Origin: Roseivivax sp. THAF197b
GTDB lineage: Bacteria; Pseudomonadota; Alphaproteobacteria; Rhodobacterales; Rhodobacteraceae
Assembly: GCF_009363255.1 (NCBI RefSeq)
Contig: NZ_CP045320.1
Location: forward strand, 1 to 64,000
Length of the DNA: 64,000 bases
Direction: 5' to 3'
The translations under genes were made by a program, and so were the position numbers. Below the pieces are notes generated by a model. It had not been told where the DNA came from. It did no database searches and was given only the letters and a program-made list of their open reading frames with translations. Positions 7,583-16,670 of the stretch are shown one piece after another (positions within the stretch are counted from its first letter, which is position 1; the number at the start of each line of letters is the position of its first letter).

Positions 7583-9565
7583 ATGACCACAAGCCTCAAA
7601 CCCGTCTCCGTCGCCATCGGCGACCTTGTCGCCCATCCCGCCAACGTGCGCAGCAACTCGCCGGAAACCTACCACCCCGAGAACATCGCCCATTTGAAAG
7701 CCAGCATCGCTGTACTGGGCCTCCTGCAGCCGCTCCTGGTCCAGAAGATCGACGGCAAATATGCCGTGCTCGCAGGCGGTCGCCGCCATGCCGCCCTGAA
7801 GGAACTGGTCGCGGACAAGGCCGCGAAAGGCTTCACGGCGAAGACCAAGATCGACTGCCGCCTTGTGCCGGACGATTGCGATGTCACCACAGCCCTGTCG
7901 CTCGCCGAGAACATCACCCAGGCGCCGATGAACGCAATCGACGAGTTCGAGGCCTTCGCGCGGATGATGGAGATCGACGGCCAGACGCCTGAGACCATCG
8001 CAAAGACTTTCGGCACGACCGTTGCCGCCGTGAAAGGCCGGTTGCGCTACGGGCTGATCCACCCCGACATCCGGGCCGCGGCCCGGGCCAAGACGATCAC
8101 GCTCGACACGATGAAGGCTTTCGCTGAGCACCCGAGCCAGGAGGTGCAGAATGAGGTCTTCGAGGCGCTCACCAAGGAAGACAGCTACCTGCAGGCCTAT
8201 ACGGTCCGCCAGGCGCTCAAATCCCGTGGGGTGCAGGTCAGTGACGATATCGGGGCCTTCGTGCGTGAGGACTATGAGGCCCGCGGCGGAGCGATCGCAG
8301 CCGATCTGCTGGAAGAGCATTCCGTGTTGGAGGATGCGGCGCTGGTCGAGACCATCCTGCTCGAGAAACTCGGGGCTGTCGCTGAGCAGGCCCGCGCAAA
8401 ACTGGGCTTTGCCTGGGCCGATGCGATGGTCCGGTATGATTACGCGACCATGGCCGACTACGGCCGGGTCTATCCCGGCCCGATCGAGCCGGATGAGACC
8501 GCCCAGAAGCGCATCGACGAGATCACCGCCGAGCTTGAGAAACTGCAGCTCGAGATGGAGGATGAGGGGCTCGAAGACGACGCGTACAATGCGCTCTACG
8601 ACCGGGTGGACGCTCTGGAAGTGGAAGCCCGCGATCTGCAGGAGGCCTACAGCGCCGAGGATCTCGCCCGCGCCGGTGTGATCGCGTCCTGGTCGAACGG
8701 GCAGGTAACGCTCCATATCGGCCTCGTCCGCCCCGAGGACATCGTGAAAGAAGAGGGCGCGCCCAGTTCCTCGACTAACACCACCGGAGAGGAGGCCCCC
8801 GACGCTGGCGAAATCACCTATCCGGCCTCGCTGGCAGAGGACCTCAAGACCGAGCGGGCCATGGCGCTCGGGGCGGCGATGGCGCTGCATCCCGAGGCCA
8901 CGCTCGATCTGGCGCTCTTCAAGCTGGTGAGCGACGTTCTGGGCAGCGGCATGAGCGTCACGCAGGCGATCAAGTTCGAGGCCCGCAAGGAATACCGCAG
9001 CCATGCCAAAATGGACGAGATCAACGAGACTTCGCTTGAGCAGGTGGCGGCGGCGCATGATGCGCTGGACCTGTCGTGGCTCGATGCCACCCGGTCCCCT
9101 GCCGATCAGTTCGCGGCGTTTCGCGCGCTGGACGCCGGCGAGAAGGCCAAGCTCGTGGCCTATGCGACCGCCAGCACGACGCAGTCCTGTTTCGCGCGGG
9201 ACCGGCAGCGTGACAGCCTGATGCATGAGTTCGAGATCGAGATCATGCCCGACATTCGCGCGCATTGGACGCCGAACGCGGCGCTCTTCAACCGCTTCAA
9301 GAAGGCTTGGCTCCTGAAAATCCTCGGCGAGGATCTGGGCCTCGCTCAGGAGGCGGTAACGTTGGCCTCGTCAAGCAAGAAGGAGATCGTCGCCTTCTGC
9401 GACAAGCTCTTCGCCGAACCCTTCGCCACCCTCACCGACGCGCAGCGCGCTGCTGTGGCCGCCTGGTGCCCGCCGATGATGCAGACCAACGGTGTCGCCG
9501 TTGATGAGGCGGAGACCACTGCGGAAACCCCGGAGCCTGACAGCGAGATCGCGCAAGCGGCCTGA
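7583..9565 (+). CDS. Large ParB/Srx-fold DNA-binding protein (plasmid accessory)
   Basis: The 660-residue protein begins with a ParB N-terminal domain: HPANVRSNSPE, LLQPLLVQ, GGRRHAAL near residue 70, then SLAENITQAPMNAIDEFEAF, followed by a helix-turn-helix (ETIAKTFGTTVAAVKGRLRYGLI). A coiled-coil, Glu-rich stretch spans about 305-360. The C-terminal half is alpha-helical and unfamiliar. Proteins of this type lie in accessory regions of alphaproteobacterial plasmids and are distinct from the partition ParB; here the RepB role is already filled by repB. The role is unknown, probably DNA binding. ATG 7583 follows AAAAGGAAA. Confidence 0.82.
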   Translation: MTTSLKPVSVAIGDLVAHPANVRSNSPETYHPENIAHLKASIAVLGLLQPLLVQKIDGKYAVLAGGRRHAALKELVADKAAKGFTAKTKIDCRLVPDDCDVTTALSLAENITQAPMNAIDEFEAFARMMEIDGQTPETIAKTFGTTVAAVKGRLRYGLIHPDIRAAARAKTITLDTMKAFAEHPSQEVQNEVFEALTKEDSYLQAYTVRQALKSRGVQVSDDIGAFVREDYEARGGAIAADLLEEHSVLEDAALVETILLEKLGAVAEQARAKLGFAWADAMVRYDYATMADYGRVYPGPIEPDETAQKRIDEITAELEKLQLEMEDEGLEDDAYNALYDRVDALEVEARDLQEAYSAEDLARAGVIASWSNGQVTLHIGLVRPEDIVKEEGAPSSSTNTTGEEAPDAGEITYPASLAEDLKTERAMALGAAMALHPEATLDLALFKLVSDVLGSGMSVTQAIKFEARKEYRSHAKMDEINETSLEQVAAAHDALDLSWLDATRSPADQFAAFRALDAGEKAKLVAYATASTTQSCFARDRQRDSLMHEFEIEIMPDIRAHWTPNAALFNRFKKAWLLKILGEDLGLAQEAVTLASSSKKEIVAFCDKLFAEPFATLTDAQRAAVAAWCPPMMQTNGVAVDEAETTAETPEPDSEIAQAA

Positions 9566-9575
9566 GTCCTCACGC

Positions 9576-9607
9576 GACCCGCGCAAGCCCTTTCGCCTGC
9601 GCGGGTC
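9576..9607 (+). terminator. Hairpin terminator after the ParB-like gene
   Basis: Perfect 10-bp arms GACCCGCGCA (9576-9585) and TGCGCGGGTC (9598-9607) with a 12-base loop start 10 bases after the stop. The following TATCTTCT is only weakly T-rich. Confidence 0.65.
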
Positions 9608-9639
9608 TATCTTCTCATACCCAACGGAAAGACATCCCC

Positions 9640-10332
9640 ATGGCTATTCTCAAGTTCTCTGCCTCCGCTGTCGCAGCGCAGATCGCCCATGCGCGCGCCT
9701 GCAAAACCTTCCTGCCCAACTGGAACGGGCCCGTGGACAGGCCGGCCCTGATCCTCATCGTCGGCTACGGCGTGCATCTGCGCTCGAACGGCATCGACGG
9801 CACAACCACCCGCATCGTCACGACCGAGCAGGCCGATCCGTCCTTCGCCTTTGCCGACGGCATGAACCCGTTTCGCGACACCGACTGGATGGCGCAGCGC
9901 CGCATGGCGTTTCGCGATCTGACCGGCCAGTTCTACACCGACATTCTCGACGATGTGCAGGTGCTGATCGACCGGGGGCAGGGGGCGATCCGGCTCGCCA
10001 CCGATGGCCACAGCATCCGCGTCTTCGTGCGCCGGGCCTCGGACTATCTGATCGGCGGGACCTACGAGGTGCCCTCAGGCCTCGGCGGTACCTTCCGGGT
10101 CATCCTCAAGGATGCCTGCGACACCTTCGCGATCGTGCAGAACTGTGGCAATTCGGCGTTTTGGGAATACGAAGATGATGATGCAGCACCAATGTCCCGA
10201 GAGCGCGCAGCGCGGCAGGGTATTGGTGCTTCAACTCATTCCCACAAACGCTGCGAGGATTTCGACGCCATGCAGCCCTATCGCGTGCCGCTCGATGCGC
10301 TAATGGAAATCGATGACCGGAGGGCGGCGTAA
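9640..10332 (+). CDS. Hypothetical protein carrying an in-ORF palindromic insertion
   Basis: I do not recognise the 230-residue product. Its first 180 residues read as a mixed alpha/beta domain (ALILIVGYGVHLRSNGIDGTT, TGQFYTDILDDVQVLIDRG, YLIGGTYEVPSGLGGTFRVIL). From about residue 182 the frame runs through a palindromic DNA element that adds PMSRERAARQGIG; the same peptide appears in VirB9 at the other end of the window. The last 35 residues resume an acidic tail (YRVPLDALMEIDD). ATG 9640 follows ACGGAAAG. The stop overlaps the next start as TAATG, so the two genes are coupled. Confidence 0.68.
   Translation: MAILKFSASAVAAQIAHARACKTFLPNWNGPVDRPALILIVGYGVHLRSNGIDGTTTRIVTTEQADPSFAFADGMNPFRDTDWMAQRRMAFRDLTGQFYTDILDDVQVLIDRGQGAIRLATDGHSIRVFVRRASDYLIGGTYEVPSGLGGTFRVILKDACDTFAIVQNCGNSAFWEYEDDDAAPMSRERAARQGIGASTHSHKRCEDFDAMQPYRVPLDALMEIDDRRAA
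10185..10230. repeat. Palindromic repeat element, copy 1 (inside an ORF)
   Basis: The arms AGCACCAAT (10185-10193) and ATTGGTGCT (10222-10230) enclose a core that is identical, from CAATGTCCC to GGGTATTG, to the element in virB9 at 59365-59412. The outer arms differ between copies but remain complementary. Confidence 0.75.
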
Positions 10333-10988
10333 TGGGTTGGCTCTTCTACACCGATCGCCGCGTCAAAACCTACGCGGACGAGAAAGCGGAGATTGCCCGG
10401 CTTTGTACCTTCGAAGGCGACACGCGCAAAACCGAACTGGTCAAGGCCTGTAAGGTTGGCTCCACCTGGTATGCAGCGGCTAGGGTTACCTATCGCGACG
10501 GCACCCCTGTCGAGGACGCGACCTATGTCACCGATCCGGATGGCTCCATCACTTTCGGAGCGGTCTTCCTCACCCGATACGATGACGGCTGCTGGGGCTA
10601 CAAGGATATGGAGGAAAGTGCTGGCCCGAACGAGTCGCGCGCGCCCCTTGGGCTGATCGAGCTTCTCTCCAACCTGAAAGACGAAGGCAGCTACGCCCAT
10701 GGCTGGCGCCAGCGCTGCCGGGATTGGGCGTCGATCCCGGACTATGAGGAAGGCGACAAGATCAGGCTCGCCACCCCTGTGACACTCACCGATGGCAGCA
10801 CATGCCAGATCGTCACCGCGACCCACTACAGGCGCGGGCGGCAAAAACGCCGCTGCTACCGCATCGAGGAAACCGGCGGGCTCATGCGGCTCTCAAGGGC
10901 CTCGCTTGTGGGCTCGGAACTGCTCAGCTCAGCGAAGAGTGAAGCCAGTCCGGTGCTCGCCGAGTTTATGGCGGGGCGGGGGAACTGA
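10332..10988 (+). CDS. Conserved hypothetical protein (DUF6927-like)
   Basis: The 218-residue product begins MGWLFYTD, a start I associate with the plasmid-borne DUF6927 group; that assignment is from memory. It has a WYAAARVTY strand-rich region near 48 and TDPDGSITFGAVFLTRYDDGCWGYKDM near 77-105. The latter resembles a module seen in DUF3768-neighbour proteins. The C-terminal part is basic (YRRGRQKRRCYRIEETGG). It is coupled to the upstream gene by TAATG and followed by two hairpins. Function unknown. Confidence 0.68.
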   Translation: MGWLFYTDRRVKTYADEKAEIARLCTFEGDTRKTELVKACKVGSTWYAAARVTYRDGTPVEDATYVTDPDGSITFGAVFLTRYDDGCWGYKDMEESAGPNESRAPLGLIELLSNLKDEGSYAHGWRQRCRDWASIPDYEEGDKIRLATPVTLTDGSTCQIVTATHYRRGRQKRRCYRIEETGGLMRLSRASLVGSELLSSAKSEASPVLAEFMAGRGN

Positions 10989-10994
10989 GCGATA

Positions 10995-11061
10995 GGACCG
11001 CTATTCACGTGCGGTCCATGACTGCCTGCTCCGCGCCCAAAAGGTGTAGAGCAGGCTTTTT
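10995..11061 (+). terminator. Two consecutive hairpins ending the transcript
   Basis: The first hairpin has perfect arms GGACCGC (10995-11001) and GCGGTCC (11011-11017). The second has arms GCCTGCTC (11024-11031) and GAGCAGGC (11049-11056), followed by TTTTTGTCCTTT, a good rho-independent terminator. The tail matches the one behind the DUF3768 gene. Confidence 0.82.
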
Positions 11062-11100
11062 GTCCTTTGGAACTCAGACCCTGATCCAAAGGAAATCCCC

Positions 11101-14100
11101 ATGACCCAGCCCAAACCGGCAAGCCCGGCTCTCTCAACCTCCGACGGTCATCTCGCCTCTGCGCTGGCGCAAGTCGGCGCGGAGATCGACCACCAGCCCC
11201 TACGCAGCTCAGCGCTCGCGCGCATGATGCGCGAGGCGTTTCATGGCAGCGATGCCGGGGGCGCCTGGGACTGGCGCATGGCCTATGACGTGATGCAGGC
11301 CGCTGCCATCCGAGTGCTGCTGCGTGGGGACGGCGCGGCAGGTGACATTGCCGCTGCGAAACTCCTCGCGTCCCGGCTCCTGACGGAAACCCGCCGGTCG
11401 GAACAGCAGATCCGGCTGCAGCAGTTTTCCACGCCACTGCCATTTGCGGCGCTGGTCTTGCGGGCGGCTGCGGTCCGCAAGGGCGAGACTGTGCTCGAAC
11501 CATCCGCCGGCACCGGTGCCCTGGCCGCGTTCGCTGCCAGGGCCGGTGCCACGTTACTGCTCAACGAGATCGACCCCTTTCGCCAGAGCCTCCTGCGCGC
11601 GGTCTTCGGCGGCGAGGTGACGGGCCATGACGGGGAGCATATTGACGATCTGCTACAGACGCTGGTTCTGCCCGACGTCGTGGTGATGAACCCGCCCTTC
11701 GCCTCCTCGGTCGATCGCTCCCGCGACAAGCACATCGCCGCCAAACATCTCATCGCCGCTGCCAAGCGCCTAGCACCCGGTGGGCGGATGGTGGCGATCA
11801 TGCCGCAGGGGTTCGCGCCCGAACGCGATGCTGCGCATTGGTCACGCGCCTGCGGTCTCATGACGCCGCGATTGGTGTTGACGATGCCGGGGCAGGTCTA
11901 CCGCAAGCTCGGCACCTCGGTCGAAACCCAGCTCATGGTCTTCGACAAGGTGCAGAAAGACGGCGAGATGATCCGCGCCACGGTTCAGCACCTGGATGAA
12001 GCCCTTCCTTTTGTCGACGCCGTGGCCGCAACCCGGCCCGAGGCGCGCCCCGTACAACAGGCGGCGGCGATCCCTTGCGGGCGGCCGACTGTTCCCTCAT
12101 CTGCCCCGCGGAAGACCGCCGGTGCGCCTTTCGCCGTCACCAAACCCCAAGCGAATGCCGTCCGCCCGCTCAGCTTCACAAGCTTTCAGACCCCGCGCGA
12201 CAACAGGCCCGTCTCGGACATCTATGCGCGCTACCGCCCACAGCGGATCGAGATCGCAGGCGCGCAGGAACATCCCACGCCCTTGGTCGAAAGCATCGCC
12301 ATGGCTTCCGTGGCGCCGCCCGTGCCCTCTGGCGCGGCCAGTGCGGAATTGCGCCTGCCCGCCAAGCTGATCGAGGAGGGACATCTCTCCGAGGCGCAAC
12401 TCGAGACCATCATCATGGCCAATGATGCCCACGGGCGTGACCTCCCGGGGCGCTTCACCATCGACGAGGACCAAACCAAACTGACGCGCGCCGACGATGA
12501 CCCGGAGGCACAGGCCTATCGCCTCGGCTATTTCCTCGGCGACGGCACCGGCTGCGGCAAGGGGCGCGAATGCGCGGGGCTCATCCTCGTGAACTGGCTG
12601 GCCGGGCGCAGGAAGGCGATCTGGGTCTCCAAATCCGCCACGCTCATCGAGGACGCGATCCGCGACTTGACCGATCTTGGAGGCTCGCCCGCCGACATTC
12701 AGCCGCTCTCCAAATGGAAACCGGACCAGCCCATCCCCATGGGCGACGGTATCCTCTTCGTCACCTACGCCACGCTGCGCTCGGCCGGCAAATGCGGCAC
12801 CACGCGGCTGAGCCAGATCCTCGACTGGATGGGTGAAGACTTCGAATGCGTCCTCGCTTTCGATGAAGCCCATGCCATGCAGAACGCCGCAGGGTCCGAG
12901 CAGGGCAGGGGGGGCAAACCCTCCCAGCAGGGTCTTGCCGGCCTCCGGCTGCAATTGGCAGCACCCCGTGCACGCGTCTTCTACGTTTCAGCAACGGGAG
13001 CCACGAGCGTGCACAACCTCGCCTATGCCGCACGTCTCGGGCTCTGGGGGCAGGGACCCGAATACCCCTTCCCGAGCCGCGAGAGTTTCGTCTCGGCAAT
13101 GGAGGCGGGTGGTGTCGCCGCCATGGAGGTGGTCGCACGCGATCTCAAGACGCTCGGTCTCTACACGGCCCGCGCCCTCAGCTTCGATGGCGTGGAATAT
13201 GATGTGCTCGAACACGCGCTGACCCCGGCTCAGATCGAGATCTACGACGCCTATGCAGGTGCGTTTCGGACGATCCACCACAATCTCGAGGCGGCACTGA
13301 CCGCGACTGGCGTCAACGATGCCTCGGGGGAGACCAATGCCTCGGCCGCACGCGCCTCGGCCAAGTCCCGGTTTGAAAGCACCAAGCAGCGCTTCTTCAA
13401 CCACCTCCTTATGGGCATGAAAGCCCCGACCATCATCCGCGCCATCGCGGACGACCTGGCAGCGGGCCACGCTTGCGTCATCCAGGTGGTCTCGACAGGT
13501 GAGAGCCTGCTGAAACGCCGGCTTGAAACGATGGACCCCGACGACGAGCTCGTCGAGGGGGCCTTGACGCCGCGCGACTATGTTCTGGGCTACCTCGAAC
13601 AAGCCTTTCCGATCAACGCGCAAAAGCTCGTGGAGATCGACGGCAACATGGTCGCGGAACCCTTGCGGGATGAGGCCGGCGCGCTGGTCGTCTCGCGCGA
13701 AGCGCTCGCTTTGCGTGACGCGGCCATGATGGAGTTGATTACGCTGGCGCCGATCCCCTCGGCGCTCGATCAGATCCTCTGGGCCTTTGGCGACGAGGCC
13801 GTCGCTGAAGTCACGGGGCGGTCCATCCGGCCCCTCAAGGCCGAGGATGGTCATCTCTTCATCGAGAAGCGCAGCGCCAGCAGTAATTCGTCGGAGACCC
13901 AAGCCTTCATGGACGGCGAAAAGGAAATCCTGATCTTCTCCGATGCGGGCGGTACGGGCCGGTCCTACCATGCGGCGCAAACGGCGAAGAACCAGAAGCG
14001 GCGGCGGCACTATCTGCTGGAGCCCGGCTGGCGTGCGGATGCGGCCATCCAGGGGCTCGGCCGCACGCATCGCTCGGCCCAGGTCAGCGCGCCCTTCTTC

Positions 14101-15375
14101 CGGGTCTGCACCTCCGATGTGCATGGCGATAAACGCTTCACCTCGACGATTGCCAAACGCCTCGACCAGCTGGGGGCCTTGACGAAGGGCCAGCGCGAGA
14201 CCGGCTCGCAAGGCATGTTCCGCGAGGAGGACAATCTCGAAAGCCCGATCGCGCGGGCGGCTTTGCGTGGGTATTTCGCCGATCTTGCTGCCGGGCGGGC
14301 CGAGGCGATGAGCTACGAGCGCTTCACCGACTGGACCGCGCTGCGGCTGATCGACAAGGGCGGTGTGCTGCTCGAAGAGCTTCCCCCGATCCAGCGGTTT
14401 CTGAATCGGGTGTTGGCGCTGCCCATCCACATGCAGAACTCGCTCTTTGCCGAGTTCATGCGCCGGATCGCTGATCAGACTGAGCGGGCGCGCGCGGCGG
14501 GCACGCTCGATCTCGGCGTGGAAACCCTGCGCGGCGAAAGGATCGAACAGGTTTCCACCGAAGACCTCTGGACCTGCCCGAAATCCGGCGCGGTGACGCG
14601 GATCATCGGGCTCGAGGTCACCGACCCAGTCCATGTGCTGTCGGCGGATGACGCCCTGTCGCGCAATCCCGACAAGCTCCCCATGGTCAACCGCGCGTCT
14701 GGCCGCGCGGCGCTCATCTCGGCGCGGCCCATGCAGATGTATGACGAAGATATCGTCACACTCATGCGCAAGGCCGTGCGGCCCAACGGGTCGAGCTATC
14801 TGGAGGAAACGCGGTTCGAGTCCTCGGCCTGGGAAGAGATCGGCAAGCCCGAGTTCGTACGGCTTTGGGATGAAGAGGCTGCGTCCCTGCCGAAAACCAC
14901 CACGACCAAGCTCTACCTGCTGACCGGGCTGCTGTTGCCGATCTGGAAGGACATTCCGACCACGAATGAACGCATCTACAGGGTCACGCCTGACGGGGCG
15001 ACGGCCATGATCGGGCGCACGTTGAGCGAAGAAGGGGCGGCCACGCTCCGCGCCCGCTTCCTTGTCTCCAACCCGCAAACGCCGCAAGAGATGCTGACTG
15101 CCGCTCTCGGCACCACCACCGCGCCGGTCGATCTGGGCCGGGGTCTCACGCTGACCCGTCGCCGGGTTGCAGGCGAGATGCGCCTCGAGCTCTCTGGTGC
15201 GGATCGGGGCATGATCGAGGGTCTCAAGTCCATGGGGTGTTTCACCGAGATCATCGCCTTCCAGCTGCGGGTGTTCCTGCCGCATGGGGACGGGGTCGAT
15301 ACATTGTGCATCCTCTCCCGGATTGTTGGAACCGGCCCAGACGCCACGCGGGACGTAACTTCAGTGGCAGCATAA
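11101..15375 (+). CDS. Methyltransferase / Strawberry-notch-type DEAH helicase fusion, 1,424 residues
   Basis: The N-terminal domain is an SAM-dependent methyltransferase: motif I LEPSAGTGALAAF near 132 and the catalytic NPPF at 197-200. A Pro-rich linker (about 310-400) leads to a superfamily-2 helicase. Its Walker A-like GDGTGCGKGRE is near 480, DEAH near 588, and the SAT motif (VSATGATS) near 630. The C-terminal helicase half has SDAGGTGRSYHAA and GLGRTHRSAQ, typical of bacterial Strawberry-notch proteins. Such giants are common on conjugative plasmids and phages, and protection or remodelling of incoming DNA is a frequent guess. Target base and substrate cannot be read from sequence. ATG 11101 follows AAAGGAAA. 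Confidence 0.88.
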   Translation: MTQPKPASPALSTSDGHLASALAQVGAEIDHQPLRSSALARMMREAFHGSDAGGAWDWRMAYDVMQAAAIRVLLRGDGAAGDIAAAKLLASRLLTETRRSEQQIRLQQFSTPLPFAALVLRAAAVRKGETVLEPSAGTGALAAFAARAGATLLLNEIDPFRQSLLRAVFGGEVTGHDGEHIDDLLQTLVLPDVVVMNPPFASSVDRSRDKHIAAKHLIAAAKRLAPGGRMVAIMPQGFAPERDAAHWSRACGLMTPRLVLTMPGQVYRKLGTSVETQLMVFDKVQKDGEMIRATVQHLDEALPFVDAVAATRPEARPVQQAAAIPCGRPTVPSSAPRKTAGAPFAVTKPQANAVRPLSFTSFQTPRDNRPVSDIYARYRPQRIEIAGAQEHPTPLVESIAMASVAPPVPSGAASAELRLPAKLIEEGHLSEAQLETIIMANDAHGRDLPGRFTIDEDQTKLTRADDDPEAQAYRLGYFLGDGTGCGKGRECAGLILVNWLAGRRKAIWVSKSATLIEDAIRDLTDLGGSPADIQPLSKWKPDQPIPMGDGILFVTYATLRSAGKCGTTRLSQILDWMGEDFECVLAFDEAHAMQNAAGSEQGRGGKPSQQGLAGLRLQLAAPRARVFYVSATGATSVHNLAYAARLGLWGQGPEYPFPSRESFVSAMEAGGVAAMEVVARDLKTLGLYTARALSFDGVEYDVLEHALTPAQIEIYDAYAGAFRTIHHNLEAALTATGVNDASGETNASAARASAKSRFESTKQRFFNHLLMGMKAPTIIRAIADDLAAGHACVIQVVSTGESLLKRRLETMDPDDELVEGALTPRDYVLGYLEQAFPINAQKLVEIDGNMVAEPLRDEAGALVVSREALALRDAAMMELITLAPIPSALDQILWAFGDEAVAEVTGRSIRPLKAEDGHLFIEKRSASSNSSETQAFMDGEKEILIFSDAGGTGRSYHAAQTAKNQKRRRHYLLEPGWRADAAIQGLGRTHRSAQVSAPFFRVCTSDVHGDKRFTSTIAKRLDQLGALTKGQRETGSQGMFREEDNLESPIARAALRGYFADLAAGRAEAMSYERFTDWTALRLIDKGGVLLEELPPIQRFLNRVLALPIHMQNSLFAEFMRRIADQTERARAAGTLDLGVETLRGERIEQVSTEDLWTCPKSGAVTRIIGLEVTDPVHVLSADDALSRNPDKLPMVNRASGRAALISARPMQMYDEDIVTLMRKAVRPNGSSYLEETRFESSAWEEIGKPEFVRLWDEEAASLPKTTTTKLYLLTGLLLPIWKDIPTTNERIYRVTPDGATAMIGRTLSEEGAATLRARFLVSNPQTPQEMLTAALGTTTAPVDLGRGLTLTRRRVAGEMRLELSGADRGMIEGLKSMGCFTEIIAFQLRVFLPHGDGVDTLCILSRIVGTGPDATRDVTSVAA

Positions 15376-15392
15376 TAGGCGAGGGGACGATC

Positions 15393-15698
15393 ATGACACT
15401 CGAAGAGATCAAAGCCGCCATCGATGCAAATCAGACCGTGCACTGGGCCAACACCGGCTACCGCGTGCACAAGGACAGCCTCGGCCAATACCTGATTACG
15501 TTTGAGCCGAACGGTAACACCATCGGGCTGACCGACCGGAGCGAGCTGCGGCTGAACGGGGATGAGGCAGAGTTCTTCATCGCGGAATCGGAGGAGGGCG
15601 ACGAGAAGAGCCAAGACAGCCATCTGAGGCCAGACGGGCAGGGGAGGGGCGTCGTACACGGCGGGGAAGTGGCACAACCACTCAGGAGGCAGCGCTGA
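15393..15698 (+). CDS. Small hypothetical protein downstream of the helicase
   Basis: This 101-residue product starts at ATG 15393, 17 bp after the helicase stop, behind GAGGGGA. The first 75 residues form a compact domain (LEEIKAAIDANQTVHWANTGYRVHKD...YLITFEPNGNTIGLTDR) with a short acidic stretch. The tail is Gly/Arg-rich and less constrained. Small proteins like this sit beside the Strawberry-notch gene on related plasmids, but I do not know a function. Confidence 0.68.
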   Translation: MTLEEIKAAIDANQTVHWANTGYRVHKDSLGQYLITFEPNGNTIGLTDRSELRLNGDEAEFFIAESEEGDEKSQDSHLRPDGQGRGVVHGGEVAQPLRRQR

Positions 15699-15823
15699 AC
15701 TGAAGGTTGGGAAGAAAGGAAAGCGAGCTTTCTGATTTGTGATCCCAGGAGGGGTCGAAAAAGCAATCCCGGTTGCGCTGGCAAGAACGTCAGGCACTGG
15801 CCAATCCAAGAAGGAACTATCCC

Positions 15824-16552
15824 ATGTTCGCAGGAACCCTCACCCGCAACGACGAGACCGCAGCCGCCGAGTACACCGGCATGATCCACTCGTCACGCTT
15901 TGACATCGCCATCCAGCTTGAGGCACGGGCCAAGATGTCCGCACGCAGCCCGGATTACGACGTGACAGCAATCAACAAGTCGGGCCGCAAGGTCCGCATC
16001 GGCACGGCCTGGAACGAAACCGGCAATATCAGCGGCAACCCCTACATCTCGATGCAGATCGATGTCGGCCTCGGCCCGTTCCGCGTCAACGCGGTGCAGA
16101 CGAAAGAAGCGCGCGCGGCCCAGAGCGGCGAATTCGAGATCATCCCGCTGGTCTCGAACGGCCTGATGAAATCCGGCTCGATCTCGGGCGAGCTCACCGC
16201 CATGGACGCTGACAACGCCTTCACCGGCTACATCGCCAATATGATGTTCGATCTGGAGTTCATGCTGATCGAGAACAGCTACAAGACTGAGGAGACCCAC
16301 CCCGACTACCGGATCGAGGTCAGCTCGCCTCGGGGCACGCCGATCCGCTTCGGTTCGGCCTGGATGGCGAAAAGCAGCCGCACGGGCAATGACTACCTGT
16401 CGCTGCTGATCAACACGCCCGATGGCGACCTGCGCGTAAACGCAGTGCAGAACGAAGAGCAGCGCGGTGGGCAGACCTTCTCGATCATCCCGTTCATCGA
16501 CAGCGGTGAGCAGCTGCAGGACGCAGGCGCGGGGCTGTCGCTGGTCGCCTGA
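15824..16552 (+). CDS. Tandem DUF736-domain protein
   Basis: Two DUF736-like units lie in one 242-residue chain. Unit 1 runs about 1-125, with GTAWNETGNISGNPYISMQIDV and FRVNAVQ. Unit 2 runs about 130-242, with GSAWMAKSSRTGNDYLSLLIN and LRVNAVQ. Each unit keeps the I-R-(I/F)-G-(T/S)-A-W pattern and an EF/TF-IIP strand near its end. DUF736 proteins are small plasmid-associated proteins of unknown function, usually with a single domain of about 100 residues, so this is a duplication-fusion. The start is ATG 15824 behind AAGGAAC; an upstream in-frame start would add an unrelated 17 residues. Confidence 0.82.
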   Translation: MFAGTLTRNDETAAAEYTGMIHSSRFDIAIQLEARAKMSARSPDYDVTAINKSGRKVRIGTAWNETGNISGNPYISMQIDVGLGPFRVNAVQTKEARAAQSGEFEIIPLVSNGLMKSGSISGELTAMDADNAFTGYIANMMFDLEFMLIENSYKTEETHPDYRIEVSSPRGTPIRFGSAWMAKSSRTGNDYLSLLINTPDGDLRVNAVQNEEQRGGQTFSIIPFIDSGEQLQDAGAGLSLVA

Positions 16553-16583
16553 CTACAGCAAGAGGCCTGAACAACCGAGCAGC

Positions 16584-16613
16584 AAGGGGAGCCGTGGTTA
16601 CACGGTTCCCCTT
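16584..16613. terminator. Terminator between the convergent DUF736 gene and qatD
   Basis: AAGGGGAGCCGTG pairs with CACGGTTCCCCTT around a GTTA loop (one G-T wobble), followed by T and a mixed tract. It lies between converging genes and could act on both strands. Confidence 0.72.
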
Positions 16614-16670
16614 TGTCTTCGTCGGTATGTTTGTGGGCAGCCCGACACATGACCGTCGTGAGATGTGTGC

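Noticed and set aside
7532..9265. 577-residue open frame antisense to the ParB-like gene
   Set aside because: Shadow of a GC-rich gene; no start context, no recognisable domain, and the opposite strand encodes a clear protein.
7583..9565. Second plasmid partition system (ParB)
   Set aside because: No ParA gene beside it, the protein is twice normal ParB length, and repABC already supplies partition.
12988..15285. 765-residue open frame antisense to the methyltransferase-helicase
   Set aside because: The sense strand has an unbroken set of helicase motifs; the antisense product is Arg/His-rich and unlike real proteins.
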